A stretch of 64,000 nt of DNA from Phycisphaeraceae bacterium (GTDB lineage: Bacteria > Planctomycetota > Phycisphaerae > Phycisphaerales > Phycisphaeraceae), in contig JAJDCU010000042.1 of the NCBI GenBank assembly GCA_029260655.1, forward strand, positions 1 to 64,000, read 5' to 3'. The notes below the pieces were generated by a model, which saw only the letters and a program-made list of their open reading frames with translations, did no database searches and was not told the origin of the DNA. Made by a program: the position numbers and the translations under genes. Below are positions 49,923 to 59,180 of this stretch, piece by piece. How positions within the stretch are numbered: the first letter of the stretch is position 1; every line of letters begins with the position of its first letter.

Positions 49923-51170
49923 TCAATCGTCTAGCGGGTGATCGCTGATCGCCGGGCGTCTTCGTCGCGGAAACATCAGTGCCAGCCCGGCGGCGAAGCA
50001 GGCAAGGGTCGAGGGCTCGGGGATCGTGAACAGGTACGCGGCGCCGGTGGTCGTGGGCTCGCCCGGGGCACCGACGATTAGTGTCTGGCCGTCCAGGCCG
50101 ATCGACCACCCGAACTGATCGTCTTCCGAGGCGTCGGACGATCGGAACGATTCGAGCAGGTTGCCTGTATCGGGATCGAACATATGCACGATCCCCGAGG
50201 CGAGGATCTCATCCGAGAACCAGGTGCTGACCAGCATGGCATCGTTACTCAAGGCCACCGACTTGCCGAAAAATTGCCCGGAGCCAAGTTGTGGCCAGGG
50301 GATGGTGGTGAAAGTGGTATTGAGTGGATCGGTGATGTCATACAAGCGTACACCGTTTTCACCGGGGAGGATGTTGGCTGTCCCAAGCAACAGCCGATCG
50401 GCGCTGATTGCCAGGGAACTCCCGGCCGAGGCAAGCCCCGGTCCAGGGAAGTCTGCGACCGCAGAACCTGTCAGGGCGTCGAAGAGAGACACAGCACGGT
50501 CATTGTTTCCACTGGCGAAAACAGCCGCATAGTTCCCGTCTATCGCTACCGAGGATCCGAAAGAACCCAATATCTGGGGTGTGGCGGAAACAAGCTTTGC
50601 GATCTGATTTCCCGTTGTAAGATCAAGTAGATATGCGGTCCCAGCGTTTTCTATTCCTGATACATCAGTCGAGGGAGCGCCAACGATTGCTCTGTTCCCC
50701 ATGATTGCGATATCTGTGCCAAACGTGGTACTCGCGTCCACGTCCTCTGGCGTCCACTTCGCAACCTGATTGCCGTTGGTCAGATCGAATACCCATATGG
50801 CGGCGGTGCCGCTGGTGTCCCGGGCCCCACCGATGTAGGCGAGACCGTTGGAGATTGCTAACGCACCGCCGCCGAAACGGTCGCCGACGAAAACGTCATT
50901 GGGTGCGAATTTGAATAATTGGGTGCCAGTCGAGGCGTCGAACACATAGGCTGCCCCTCCTGCATCGCTCTTGGGGGAGCCCACAAGCGCCATGCCGCCA
51001 CCGATCGTAACGTTATTTCCAAAGAAAGAACCTACCTGTGGATCTTCGGGCACGAGCCTAAATGTTTCCGTGACAACAGCCCAAGTATGACTGTGAGCAG
51101 AAAGTATGACCACGACACAATACAGGCAAAGGCGGCATCCGGTTGACATCGTGAGATTCATGGGGCGCAT
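49923..51170 (-). CDS. FG-GAP/beta-propeller-like PEP-CTERM protein
   Basis: A 415-residue secreted protein with a repeat in which a GxxFGxxVxI segment is followed by AxVGAP-type strands: PQVGSFFGNNVTIGGGMALVGSP, DVFVGDRFGGGALAISNGLAYIG, STTFGTDIAIMGNRAIVGAP, LGSFGSSVAIDGNYAAVFA, DDQFGWSIGLDGQTLIVGAP. This suggests an integrin-like beta-propeller of about seven blades. The tail is a PEP-CTERM signal (IPEPSTLACFAAGLALMFPRRRR) with an extra eleven residues after the basic cluster. The start at 51170 has AGGAG eight bases upstream. It lies next to the dockerin-bearing glycosidase-like gene. Confidence 0.82.
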   Translation of the reverse strand: MRPMNLTMSTGCRLCLYCVVVILSAHSHTWAVVTETFRLVPEDPQVGSFFGNNVTIGGGMALVGSPKSDAGGAAYVFDASTGTQLFKFAPNDVFVGDRFGGGALAISNGLAYIGGARDTSGTAAIWVFDLTNGNQVAKWTPEDVDASTTFGTDIAIMGNRAIVGAPSTDVSGIENAGTAYLLDLTTGNQIAKLVSATPQILGSFGSSVAIDGNYAAVFASGNNDRAVSLFDALTGSAVADFPGPGLASAGSSLAISADRLLLGTANILPGENGVRLYDITDPLNTTFTTIPWPQLGSGQFFGKSVALSNDAMLVSTWFSDEILASGIVHMFDPDTGNLLESFRSSDASEDDQFGWSIGLDGQTLIVGAPGEPTTTGAAYLFTIPEPSTLACFAAGLALMFPRRRRPAISDHPLDD

Positions 51171-51241
51171 AGATCCGTCTCCTGGACGTTCGAGCGGACA
51201 ACTGTTTTCAATAATAGGGTATGACGTACATTCGTCGGGCA

Positions 51242-53053
51242 TCATTCATGATTCGGAAAATCCAATACAGCCCTTAGTTTGTGTGCATCTGCGATCGGTT
51301 GGTCCTGGTGGTTTAAGTGGCCCCAGCCGCCGTCCAGATCGACCTGTTTGTTGATGTAGTTGAATGCAACGTACAACGAGCCCCCGGCATCCTTGAAAGC
51401 CTGCATATTTTTGAAGTAGGCCTCGTACATCTCGGGCAATGCCTGTGCGTCTATGATGGCTTGTGAGTAAGGCTTGAGATTATTGTTCTGATCTTTCGGC
51501 GTCATGTGCTGGCCAGCCTCATAGGCCAAATAGTCGATGATCCGTCCCATCTCTACGGATAACTGCTGCGCTAGGGCACCATGCTCAATGTAACGGGCTT
51601 CAGACTTCTTTATTGTTCCAACGGGGTTAGTGTCACTCATGGCGTAATTGATCAACGCTACTCCGTCGCTAGTCGAACCAGTGTAGCCTTTGTCACTGAA
51701 ATACGCGGATGTGGATATCGCATCAAACTGCCTGTCAAAGCTAAGTACTTTCAATCTGTCGGTCATTTTCCCTGCCACCCATGCATTGTCACTGTCCTTT
51801 ATACTAGCTAATACACGGATGATCCGGTCCTCGTTACCGGTGAAAACCTGGTGCCATAATGAATAGTCATCCGCCGTATTATTGGCCCACATATCAAAGA
51901 ATTCCGGTGCGCCCAACTCCACATCGTTATTCGGTCCGGGGATAGCACCTTTCCGAATCCAATCATAAACGGGGAACCTTGAGTTCCACACTTCGTTCGA
52001 CCACTCGACATAGATTTTGGCGTTGGCGTGTAATGGGGGGATTCCATTGGCTGGGTCGCCGTCGCGCACCATCGTGGCGAAGCTGGTGATGTAAGCCGCA
52101 TCGGCTTTGTGCGGCATGCAGAACCAGGGGTCGGCCCGCAGCTCGTTGCAGAGCTCGATCATGTGTCCCAAGGCCACGCCTTTGCCGGTGGCTTGACTAA
52201 AATACGTCTTGGTCGCCCGGGTGTTCCACGCGACTTCGTCCTGAGTATTCGTTCTTTGCCAGTCCATGAACCGGATCGCCTTGAATGGGCGGAGCCGCTT
52301 GATGTAGAGCGGGTGGAATGCAGACGGTGAGTTCTCGTCAAACCCCGGCATCCAGAACCGGATGTTGCGGATGTGGTCATTCGGATCGATGCCGGCCAGG
52401 TGGATGAAGATGCCTTGACTGCCCGGTGTCACGGACACGATGTAAGTCTTCGGCTTGACAGGATCGGGTGTGACGGAATTCACATCGCCGGTGAAAGTCA
52501 CATTGGCGACGCCTTCGTAGGTAAAAACATAATCCCCTCCGGGGTACGCGCCGCCGACGTTGTTAAAGACGTGGGTGATGATTTCGGTCGCACCGGCGGG
52601 AACCTGCAATGGCCACCCATCGGCGTCCATACTCACGACCTTGTTTTGCGCGGGATCGAACGACGTAAGCCAAGGCCTACACATCTTCATCACGTCCACA
52701 AACACCCATTCCCGCCCCCAGTAGGCCACCTGGTGCAGGTTCATCCCCTTAAACGGCTGGAGTGTCTGGGTGCCGGCGTTCCAGTTGGGCAGGACGACGT
52801 TGAGGTCTTCGATCCCGACGTACCCGTCGCCGGAGGGGTCACCTTGCAGCAGGTCGCCGGGGGGTGTGACGGTTTGATTCCAGTTGCCAAGGACAATGTT
52901 GATGTCCTCAATCCCGACGAAGCCGTCATCGTTGAGGTCGCCGGGGATCAGCGGGAACTGGGCGAGTACGTTCGGGGCCAGGAACAGCCAGCCGATGCAC
53001 AGGCAAACCCACAGAGGTCTCAGCTTAGCGGGGGGGGGGGGCACACCATACAT
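51242..53053 (-). CDS. dockerin-bearing secreted glycoside hydrolase-like protein
   Basis: About 603 residues: signal peptide (ending near NVLAQFP), two dockerin-like calcium loops (GDLNDDGFVGIEDINIVL and GDPSGDGYVGIEDLNVVL), and a large C-terminal region with AKIYVEWSNEVWNSRFPVYDW, the pattern of a strand ending in Asn-Glu that carries the acid/base in clan GH-A glycosidases. It is likely an extracellular polysaccharide-acting enzyme or relative. Unlike the esterase at 1 kb, it has no PEP-CTERM tail; it ends in AVLDFPNHE. The start at 53053 follows GGAGG. Codons 5-8 are a run of twelve C on the coding strand (PPPP), a potential phase-variable or error-prone tract. The second half of the gene is more AT-rich than its neighbours. 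Confidence 0.78.
   Translation of the reverse strand: MYGVPPPPAKLRPLWVCLCIGWLFLAPNVLAQFPLIPGDLNDDGFVGIEDINIVLGNWNQTVTPPGDLLQGDPSGDGYVGIEDLNVVLPNWNAGTQTLQPFKGMNLHQVAYWGREWVFVDVMKMCRPWLTSFDPAQNKVVSMDADGWPLQVPAGATEIITHVFNNVGGAYPGGDYVFTYEGVANVTFTGDVNSVTPDPVKPKTYIVSVTPGSQGIFIHLAGIDPNDHIRNIRFWMPGFDENSPSAFHPLYIKRLRPFKAIRFMDWQRTNTQDEVAWNTRATKTYFSQATGKGVALGHMIELCNELRADPWFCMPHKADAAYITSFATMVRDGDPANGIPPLHANAKIYVEWSNEVWNSRFPVYDWIRKGAIPGPNNDVELGAPEFFDMWANNTADDYSLWHQVFTGNEDRIIRVLASIKDSDNAWVAGKMTDRLKVLSFDRQFDAISTSAYFSDKGYTGSTSDGVALINYAMSDTNPVGTIKKSEARYIEHGALAQQLSVEMGRIIDYLAYEAGQHMTPKDQNNNLKPYSQAIIDAQALPEMYEAYFKNMQAFKDAGGSLYVAFNYINKQVDLDGGWGHLNHQDQPIADAHKLRAVLDFPNHE
53030..53041. repeat. 12-base homopolymer inside a coding region
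   Basis: Twelve consecutive G on the plus strand (C on the coding strand) lie within codons 5-8 of the dockerin-bearing protein. A one-base slip would shift the frame just after the start and switch the protein off. Confidence 0.85.
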
Positions 53054-53232
53054 CCTCAAACCTCCTGATTCGGTTGTCTCATACCCGGCGTCCATGGGGC
53101 TGGAAAGGCCTAACCACGGCTTATCGATGCGGCGGGAGATAGGGTCCCGGTGGGCCGCTTGATTTCAAGAATATAACATCCCCAGCGCAAGGTCAAGGAT
53201 TTCTTGCTCATTATATATGGCCCGTGCCCGGC

Positions 53233-53260
53233 TTGCAGCCCCTCTCAGCCCTGATACAAT
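53233..53260 (+). promoter_or_regulatory. candidate rpsB-tsf promoter
   Basis: TTGCAG at 53233-53238 and TACAAT at 53255-53260 are 16 bases apart, a plausible sigma70 promoter. It would give a leader of about 210 bases before rpsB. This leader (53265-53475) contains GC-rich repeats and could hold an autoregulatory S2-binding structure. The spacer 53054-53475 has no other gene. Confidence 0.5.
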
Positions 53261-53475
53261 GCTCGGCCGCGGGTATTTCCTGCGGCGGCGGCGGTTTATG
53301 CCCTGCCGGGGCGTGAGCCCGATGCGTTTTAGTAGCCCAGTTGCCGGCAGGGATGCCGGTTTCGTTGTTCTCCGGCGGCGGCTCGTATGGCCTCGCCGGG
53401 CGTTTGTTCACAAGGCCCTTTTTTACGTCGTAGCGCGGCGGGCTCGTTTGGTAAGCCCGTCCAAGGAGTTTGAGT

Positions 53476-54360
53476 ATGGCATCGCTGGTTAAAGACCTGG
53501 TCGAAGCGGGGATCCACTTCGGCCACCGTTCGACCAATTGGAACCCGAAGATGGCCCCGTACATCTTCGGCAAACGCAACAAGATCCACATCATCGACGT
53601 CAAGGAGACGATCAAGGGCCTGCTTCTGGCTCGCAGGTTCGTCACCAAGACCGTTGCCAGCGGCAAGGACGTGCTGTTCGTCGGGACCAAGCGCCAGGCC
53701 CGTGGCATCATCGAAAAATATGTCGCGGAGGCGGGCATGCACTACGTCACCGAGCGCTGGCTCGGCGGCACGCTGACCAACTTCCGCACCATCCGCGAAC
53801 GGCTTAAGCGGCTCGAAGAGCTCGAGCAGATCGAGGAATCCGGCGCGATCGACAACTACTCCAAGAAGATGGAGTCCCAGCTCCGCCGGGAGAAGAACAA
53901 GATCCTCCGCAACCTCCAGGGCATCCGCCGGATGAGCAAGCTCCCCGGGTGCATGGTCGTGATCGACGTCAACAACGAACTCAACGCCGTCAAGGAAGCC
54001 CGCAAGCTGGGGATCACCACGGTCTGTCTGATCGACTCCGACTCGGACCCCGACTACGCCGACATCCCGATCCCCGGCAACGACGACGCGATGCGGGCGA
54101 TCGAGGTCGTCGTGTCCAGCCTCTGCGCCGCGATCCAGGAAGGCAAGCACAGCCGCACAGCACTGAACGAAGGCAAGGACAGCCCCGCCGCCGCCGAGCC
54201 GCAGCGCAAGCGCAGCAGCCGGTCGCAGTTCCGTGCCGATGAGCCGGCGCCCGAAGCGCAGGCAGCCGACGAGACATCGGCCCCCCAGCCCGCCGCCGCC
54301 ACCACAGCCCAGCCCGCAGAGCCCGCCGCCGAGAAGCAGCCCGACCCTGCCGCACGCTAA
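53476..54360 (+). CDS. rpsB: 30S ribosomal protein S2
   Basis: A 294-residue ribosomal protein. The core follows the family pattern: LVEAGIHFGHRSTNWNPKMAPYIFGKRNKIHIIDVKET, RWLGGTLTNFRTIRERLKRL and IPIPGNDDAMRAIEVVVSSL. It binds the small subunit body. After about residue 230 comes an Ala/Pro/Glu/Gln-rich extension of about 60 residues (AAEPQRKRSSRSQFRADEPAPEAQ...), longer than in E. coli (241 residues). The ATG at 53476 with AAGGAG upstream was chosen over TTG at 53470. It forms an operon with tsf, 51 bases downstream. Confidence 0.96.
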   Translation: MASLVKDLVEAGIHFGHRSTNWNPKMAPYIFGKRNKIHIIDVKETIKGLLLARRFVTKTVASGKDVLFVGTKRQARGIIEKYVAEAGMHYVTERWLGGTLTNFRTIRERLKRLEELEQIEESGAIDNYSKKMESQLRREKNKILRNLQGIRRMSKLPGCMVVIDVNNELNAVKEARKLGITTVCLIDSDSDPDYADIPIPGNDDAMRAIEVVVSSLCAAIQEGKHSRTALNEGKDSPAAAEPQRKRSSRSQFRADEPAPEAQAADETSAPQPAAATTAQPAEPAAEKQPDPAAR

Positions 54361-54411
54361 CCGTTAACACCACCCAGACGTTTCACCAGCAAGATATCGG
54401 AGACACCCACC

Positions 54412-55212
54412 ATGGCGATTTCCGCCAAGGACGTGATGGCCCTTCGCAAAGCGACCGGCCTCGGGATGATGGAGAGTAAAGCCGCCCTCGTAGAGGCCGG
54501 CGGTGATATCCAGGCCGCTACGGACCTGCTGCGCACCAAGGGCCTTGCCAAGATGGACGGCCGCGCCGACCGCGAGTCCGCCGAGGGCAAGGTCGCTGTC
54601 GCCATTGCACCCGACGGCAGCAAGGGCGCGATCGTCGAGATCAACACCGAGACCGACTTCACCGCGACCAACGAGGCCTTCGTCAGCATGACCCAGGCCA
54701 TCGCCGACCTGGCGCTTGAGCAGGGCCCCGGCGACGCCGAGAAGACCGACGCGATGCAGGCCCTGATCGACGAGGTCCGCCTGACCACCAAGGAAAACGT
54801 CCAGTTCAAGTCCGGCAAGGTTTTTGGCGGAAATGTCGGGTCCTACATCCACTTCACCGGCCAGATCGCTGTGCTGATCGAGGTCGACGGCGACGCCGAA
54901 AGCGACCTGCTTAAGGACCTGTGCATGCACATCTCCGCCGCCAGCCCCGCGCTCCCGCTTGGCGTCAACGAAGACGATATCCCCGCCGACATCATCGCCA
55001 AGGAGCGCGAGATCGCCAAGGCCCAGGCCATCGAGTCCGGCAAGCCCGAAGAGATCGCCGAAAAAATGGTCGAAGGCAAGATCCGCAAGTACCTCGACGA
55101 GGTCGTCCTCACAAGGCAACCGTTCGTCAAGGACGACAAGAAGCAGATCAAGGACCTCTTACCCAAAGGCACGACGATCAAACAGTTCGTGCGCTACCAG
55201 GTCGGCGGATAA
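54412..55212 (+). CDS. tsf: elongation factor Ts
   Basis: A 266-residue guanine nucleotide exchange factor for EF-Tu. The N-terminal UBA-like domain contains KDVMALRKATGLGMMESKAALVEAGGD, and the exchange core starts ETDFTATNEAFVSM, with TDF as the contact motif. The second half has PLGVNEDDIPADIIAKEREIAKAQA and the C-terminal LLPKGTTIKQFVRYQVG. Length is slightly short compared with E. coli (283). It is co-transcribed with rpsB and followed by an intrinsic terminator. Confidence 0.95.
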   Translation: MAISAKDVMALRKATGLGMMESKAALVEAGGDIQAATDLLRTKGLAKMDGRADRESAEGKVAVAIAPDGSKGAIVEINTETDFTATNEAFVSMTQAIADLALEQGPGDAEKTDAMQALIDEVRLTTKENVQFKSGKVFGGNVGSYIHFTGQIAVLIEVDGDAESDLLKDLCMHISAASPALPLGVNEDDIPADIIAKEREIAKAQAIESGKPEEIAEKMVEGKIRKYLDEVVLTRQPFVKDDKKQIKDLLPKGTTIKQFVRYQVGG

Positions 55213-55248
55213 GATTCACACCGTACGACATTCACTGTTAACCCCCGT

Positions 55249-55276
55249 AGCCCCGAGTGGAAACTCGGGGCTTATT
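55249..55276 (+). terminator. intrinsic terminator of rpsB-tsf
   Basis: AGCCCCGAGT-GGAA-ACTCGGGGCT is a perfect 10-base-pair stem with a four-base loop, followed by TATT. It lies 36 bases after the tsf stop codon. Confidence 0.8.
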
Positions 55277-55289
55277 ACGATACTTCATT

Positions 55290-55395
55290 CACCGCGAAGT
55301 CGCGAAGGCGAACCGCCAACCCGCCAAGCACGCGGAGAAGATCAAGAGGTTATCCGCAGATTACACAGATGACGCAGATGACGCAGATGCAAGAT
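55290..55395. repeat. dispersed repeat fragment, same vocabulary as 21.9 kb
   Basis: The stretch holds CGCGAAGTCGCGAAGGCGAA, CGCGGAGAAGATC and tandem CAGATGACG units (around 55358-55390). Words such as GCGAAGGC and CGCGGAGAAGA are shared with the palindrome at 21869-22063. It lies between the tsf terminator and the end of the PEP-CTERM gene. Confidence 0.5.
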
Positions 55396-56810
55396 CAATT
55401 CACGCGCCTACGAAGGACATACAGTGCCCCCATCCCGATCAGGCCAAGCGTGCCCGGTTCGGGGACGAGGATTAAATTCACATTTGCGCCCTCATTAAAT
55501 CGATAATTGCCCGGTTCAAAGATTGTATTAAGCGTGGAATGAAACGGCGTACCATCTGCAAGGATACCTTCAAGAAGTACGTTACGATCCAAGATCGTCA
55601 GTATTTCATTAGGCGTCATACCGGGTGTCAACTCGACGCCGTCAAGAGTAAACGATAAACCAAAAATATTAGTTGTACTGTTTAGAGCACCAAAGTAATT
55701 ATCGTGTTCCCCGCCGCTGATATTGCCGATACTATTGTCACCCACACCAAAAAAACTGGTTTGGCCGTCCTTGAGGTTCGCTGTGCTGCCCGGGTACATC
55801 GTGAACGAACTCGAGATTGTTCCACCTGTAAAATTCAGCGTAGCTCCCCTGTGTATTCCCGGGATATCATCGCCCAAATGACCGCCTATGCTGCCTCCGC
55901 TGATGTTTACAATGCTTGCGTTAAATGCATCGAAGCCGTCTCCAATCATTCCGTCAGTAATTGTCAGGGTAGTATCCGCGATGTCGAGGTAGTCGCCGAA
56001 AACACCACCGTTGAGATGGATCTCAGCTCCGACAGCAGTAAAGTCTGCGCCAATGGATGCACCCGCTCCAAGATTAAGTGTTTGTCCCGCCCTAAGTCCC
56101 TGCTGGTCTAACTCGGATGGATCGTTAATCACATGCCTGATAATCGCTGGTGGTGTTGCTGCAACGAGCGTGCTGCCGACGAGTTCGTCCAAATTGCATT
56201 CGCTGCACCAATCCTGATTGTCAAGAATAAACACGGTTCCGTCAGCGAACGTGCCAGTCAGCACCGATTCGCTCGGCAGCGTGAACGGGATGCTGTCACC
56301 ATTCGATGCCAGGCCCGAAAGCGGCGTGCTGTTTAGTCTGAAATCGCCCCCGTGGATGGTCACTTGGCTGCCAGCACGGGCTTCCAGGCTGCGATTGATA
56401 TCCCCACCGGATATGTTGACGGTGCTGCCACTATTGGCTCGAAGTTGGAGGACCGTTCCGCCGGAGAATCTGCTGTTGCTTCCAGAATTTGCAGTGAATT
56501 GAAATATTTGGCCACCATCCATGTTGATGTTGCTTCCCGAATTAGCAAACATTTCGAACACACCCCCACCGGTGATGTTGACCTCGACGTTAGTACTAGA
56601 CCCATCAGAAAATCCGGCCACGAGCATCCCAGTACCGCCTCCGCCGAACAGGTTCAGTTGTGTGTCAGACCCGATTGGTACCGGCACGACATCCGGCGGG
56701 GAGTTGATAATAGTAGTGAACGGCTGGGCCGTGGCGGTGGTGGACAGTGCAGAAGCGCACAGACATATCGCGAACCCGAAAAATAAACTCATCCCTCGAA
56801 ATGTCATCAT
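55395..56810 (-). CDS. beta-helical PEP-CTERM protein
   Basis: A 471-residue secreted protein. A signal peptide (ending near ATAQPF) is followed by short repeats built around N-I-S/T-G-G: VNITGGGVFEMFANSGSNINMDGGQIFQFTANSGS, TVNISGGDINRSLEARAGS. These suggest a right-handed beta-helix. The tail is VPEPGTLGLIGMGAL followed by LRRRVN. Codons and base composition are distinctly more AT-rich than the ribosomal and hisF genes around it, perhaps reflecting relaxed constraint or acquisition. Function unknown; surface display is likely given the exosortase signal. Confidence 0.8.
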   Translation of the reverse strand: MMTFRGMSLFFGFAICLCASALSTTATAQPFTTIINSPPDVVPVPIGSDTQLNLFGGGGTGMLVAGFSDGSSTNVEVNITGGGVFEMFANSGSNINMDGGQIFQFTANSGSNSRFSGGTVLQLRANSGSTVNISGGDINRSLEARAGSQVTIHGGDFRLNSTPLSGLASNGDSIPFTLPSESVLTGTFADGTVFILDNQDWCSECNLDELVGSTLVAATPPAIIRHVINDPSELDQQGLRAGQTLNLGAGASIGADFTAVGAEIHLNGGVFGDYLDIADTTLTITDGMIGDGFDAFNASIVNISGGSIGGHLGDDIPGIHRGATLNFTGGTISSSFTMYPGSTANLKDGQTSFFGVGDNSIGNISGGEHDNYFGALNSTTNIFGLSFTLDGVELTPGMTPNEILTILDRNVLLEGILADGTPFHSTLNTIFEPGNYRFNEGANVNLILVPEPGTLGLIGMGALYVLRRRVN

Positions 56811-57081
56811 GTAGGACCCGGCTTGATTACGCGGCCTGGAATGGACCGCTGGAAGAGAAACAACGAGACCCGCTCTTTCTCTGCTCCGGGGCCCGGGTGG
56901 ACGTTAATGAATATAGCCGAAGGGAGGGTGGGGGGCAAGCAAAAAATGACTATTGAAGAAGAATTAACGTGTGGGGCGGGTTGCCCAGGTTAACAGGCGG
57001 GGTGGTTGTTAGGGATCACCCCGGCCAAGGCCCTTTGGGCCATGACCGGGCTTGGGTTGTGAGGTGAGGCGGGGGGTGGGG

Positions 57082-57999
57082 TTATTCGGAGCGTATGTAG
57101 TCGGGATTCGGCTTTGCGAATACGGCGAGGCTGGTGCCGTTGGCGCGTAGCACGCCGGGGTTGCCGGCTTTGTCTTTGCTGCTGGGGAAGTTCAGGACGC
57201 GGGGGTCGGGGTCGGCGATGGCCATGGTGGTGGAGCCGCCGCCGTCGAGGTTTAACGCTTGGACTGCGCCGAGTTCGATCATGAGTTGGGCGAGTTCATC
57301 AAGGGGGCTGCCTTCGGAGAAGCCGGGCTGTCGGCCGTCGACGGTGACGAGCAGGAGCGTGTTGCGGTCGGTGATGCCGATGGCGGTGCGCGGGTGTGCG
57401 GTGGTGGAGAACTTGGAGTCGCTGACGGTGGATTTGCCGTCGGTGACGATCTGGTTGCTGCCGGAGACGGCGTTGTAGAGTTCGACTTGGTCCGGGGGCG
57501 GGTCTGTGATCATGAACCCGTCGTCGGGGCCGCGGATGATGTGGGGCGTGTTGTCGCGGCTGATGTTGATAGCGGGCCGGCTTCTTTCAAGCGGGGAGAT
57601 CCGGTCGCCGCGCGAGACGACCAGCCCGACGTTGTCGGTGTCGAGTATGCCCTTGTCGGTGAGCGGGTCTTTCTTGAAGGTGAAGAACGAGGCGTTGATA
57701 GCGAGCTGTGCGTTCTGGTCTTTGAGGAATTGGAGGGTGGTCTGTCGTGTGGTTTCGAAGTTCGGGTCACCGGGTTCGTCACCGTTGGGGTCGCCGTTGC
57801 CTGGGGTGATCAGGAACGTGATGCTCTCGGCGGTCAGGTCGATCTCTGCGACGCGGATGACCAGGGGGCGTGGTTGGTCGAAGGTGATCTCGTGGATGCG
57901 GATGCCGAGGAAGGGCTCGGTGACGCGGTCCTTAGCTTGAAGCGTGGGTGCGAGCAGGGGAAGGATGAACAGGGCGAGCAGGAGTTTGGGGGGGCGCAT
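57082..57999 (-). CDS. secreted phosphodiester glycosidase family protein (NAGPA-like)
   Basis: A 305-residue exported protein of the phosphodiester glycosidase (NAGPA/DUF2233) family. After a signal peptide (ending near LQAKDR) comes QLAINASFFTFKKDPL, the family's NGGFF-like motif, and later RTAIGITDRNTLLLVTVDGRQPGFSEG and ALNLDGGGSTTMAI, which is the signature. In relatives such enzymes remove GlcNAc from phosphodiesters or act on cell-wall glycans; the substrate here is unknown. Start ATG at 57999. It is a single gene. Confidence 0.88.
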   Translation of the reverse strand: MRPPKLLLALFILPLLAPTLQAKDRVTEPFLGIRIHEITFDQPRPLVIRVAEIDLTAESITFLITPGNGDPNGDEPGDPNFETTRQTTLQFLKDQNAQLAINASFFTFKKDPLTDKGILDTDNVGLVVSRGDRISPLERSRPAINISRDNTPHIIRGPDDGFMITDPPPDQVELYNAVSGSNQIVTDGKSTVSDSKFSTTAHPRTAIGITDRNTLLLVTVDGRQPGFSEGSPLDELAQLMIELGAVQALNLDGGGSTTMAIADPDPRVLNFPSSKDKAGNPGVLRANGTSLAVFAKPNPDYIRSE

Positions 58000-58240
58000 G
58001 GCGGGTTCTCTGGTGATTCAGGTGCATCGATCGGATGCCGCGTGGTTGGTTCCGTTCATCTTTTGGGCACTGTTTTAGGGTGTTGAGTAATCTGGATTCG
58101 TGATCGGTTCGATCCTGTCGTGACTGCGAGATCGCAAGCGGCTAGTTAGCGGGGCGGTGGGGATGCCATCATCAACGGCTCATGTTGTTGAACGTGTGGC
58201 CCCGCTCGGTGCATACCACTGCTCGGGTTACTCATTCAAA

Positions 58241-58972
58241 TTATCGGTGTAGGGCCAGCCAAGGTTCAAGAATACATTTACGCCATTCGAACATTACCGA
58301 ATTCTCTTCCCCTCCAAACTTGGAGAGCTCTATGTATTCAGTCGTCTCGATCGCGTCGACGTGTGAATCGGCGTAACCGGTGTTGATCTTCGCGCTGGGA
58401 AGGAAGTCATTGTTCTCCCAGTTGGACCAGGCTGAGTCATATATGAAGACCGCAACGGAACTGCTCCTGATCCCTGAGGATTTCTGGACCGGGGTCTTTC
58501 TTGGCCTGGCTGGTTCGAGCGGGGGCAGCTGGATGCCCGGACGGTAGTACGCAGCCTGCCAGTTGTAGCGGTAGTGGGTGTGACGGGCGTCCAGCAGGTC
58601 GGGAAAGCCAATCGGGGCACCCACGGATTCGCGCAACGGGCAGCGGAAAGCTTGGGAGAATTTACCCGGGCTTGCCTCGCCCCCGAGGTAAGGGGTCAAC
58701 TGGTGATGCAGATACGGGATCGGGTCAGACACCACACTTTGTGCGGTCCTCAGTTCCACGTCGTAGCTCACCACGACGGGCAGGTCGTCCTCGTGATCGT
58801 TGCCGTGCATCGCAATGGCCGTCAGCACTTGGCGTGTGTTGGATTTACAGACCGCCGTTAGGGTGCTGCGTCGGGCTGCTCCTAAGGCGGGCAACAGGAT
58901 GCCGATCAGCAGCGCGATAATTGAGATAACGACCAGCAGTTCGATTAACGTGAATGCGCGTTTAGCTGTCAT
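58241..58972 (-). CDS. prepilin-type protein with H-X9-DG-like C-terminus
   Basis: A 243-residue protein with a prepilin leader: RAFTLIELLVVISIIALLIGILLPALGAARR, cleaved before Phe. Such proteins are abundant in planctomycetes (DUF1559-like pseudopilins) and end with a conserved INTGYADSHVDAIET-type motif, seen here as KINTGYADSHVDAIE. It would be assembled by a type II secretion/pilus-like system; whether it uses the pilC at 30 kb is unknown. It is divergent from hisF. Confidence 0.85.
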   Translation of the reverse strand: MTAKRAFTLIELLVVISIIALLIGILLPALGAARRSTLTAVCKSNTRQVLTAIAMHGNDHEDDLPVVVSYDVELRTAQSVVSDPIPYLHHQLTPYLGGEASPGKFSQAFRCPLRESVGAPIGFPDLLDARHTHYRYNWQAAYYRPGIQLPPLEPARPRKTPVQKSSGIRSSSVAVFIYDSAWSNWENNDFLPSAKINTGYADSHVDAIETTEYIELSKFGGEENSVMFEWRKCILEPWLALHR

Positions 58973-59180
58973 GACGTCCCCATGTGTAAAGGGAGCACTG
59001 CCGATTACGGACCAATTATATCATACATTTGTCACTATACGAGCTTTGGTTTACTGCTTGGCAGACGAGGAGGATTGTGTGATTGCCCATGTTTGTGGGT
59101 CTGACGACATGTTTTGGCCCGCAAGGCCTGGTGGCACTTAGGGGGTAGGCGGGGCTTCGGGGTGCTATACTCACGGGTCT

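Noticed and set aside
53265-53475. Ribosomal protein S2 autoregulatory leader
   Set aside because: The leader is GC-rich and long enough, but I could not fold it by eye into the known S2-binding structure, so it is not listed as a feature.
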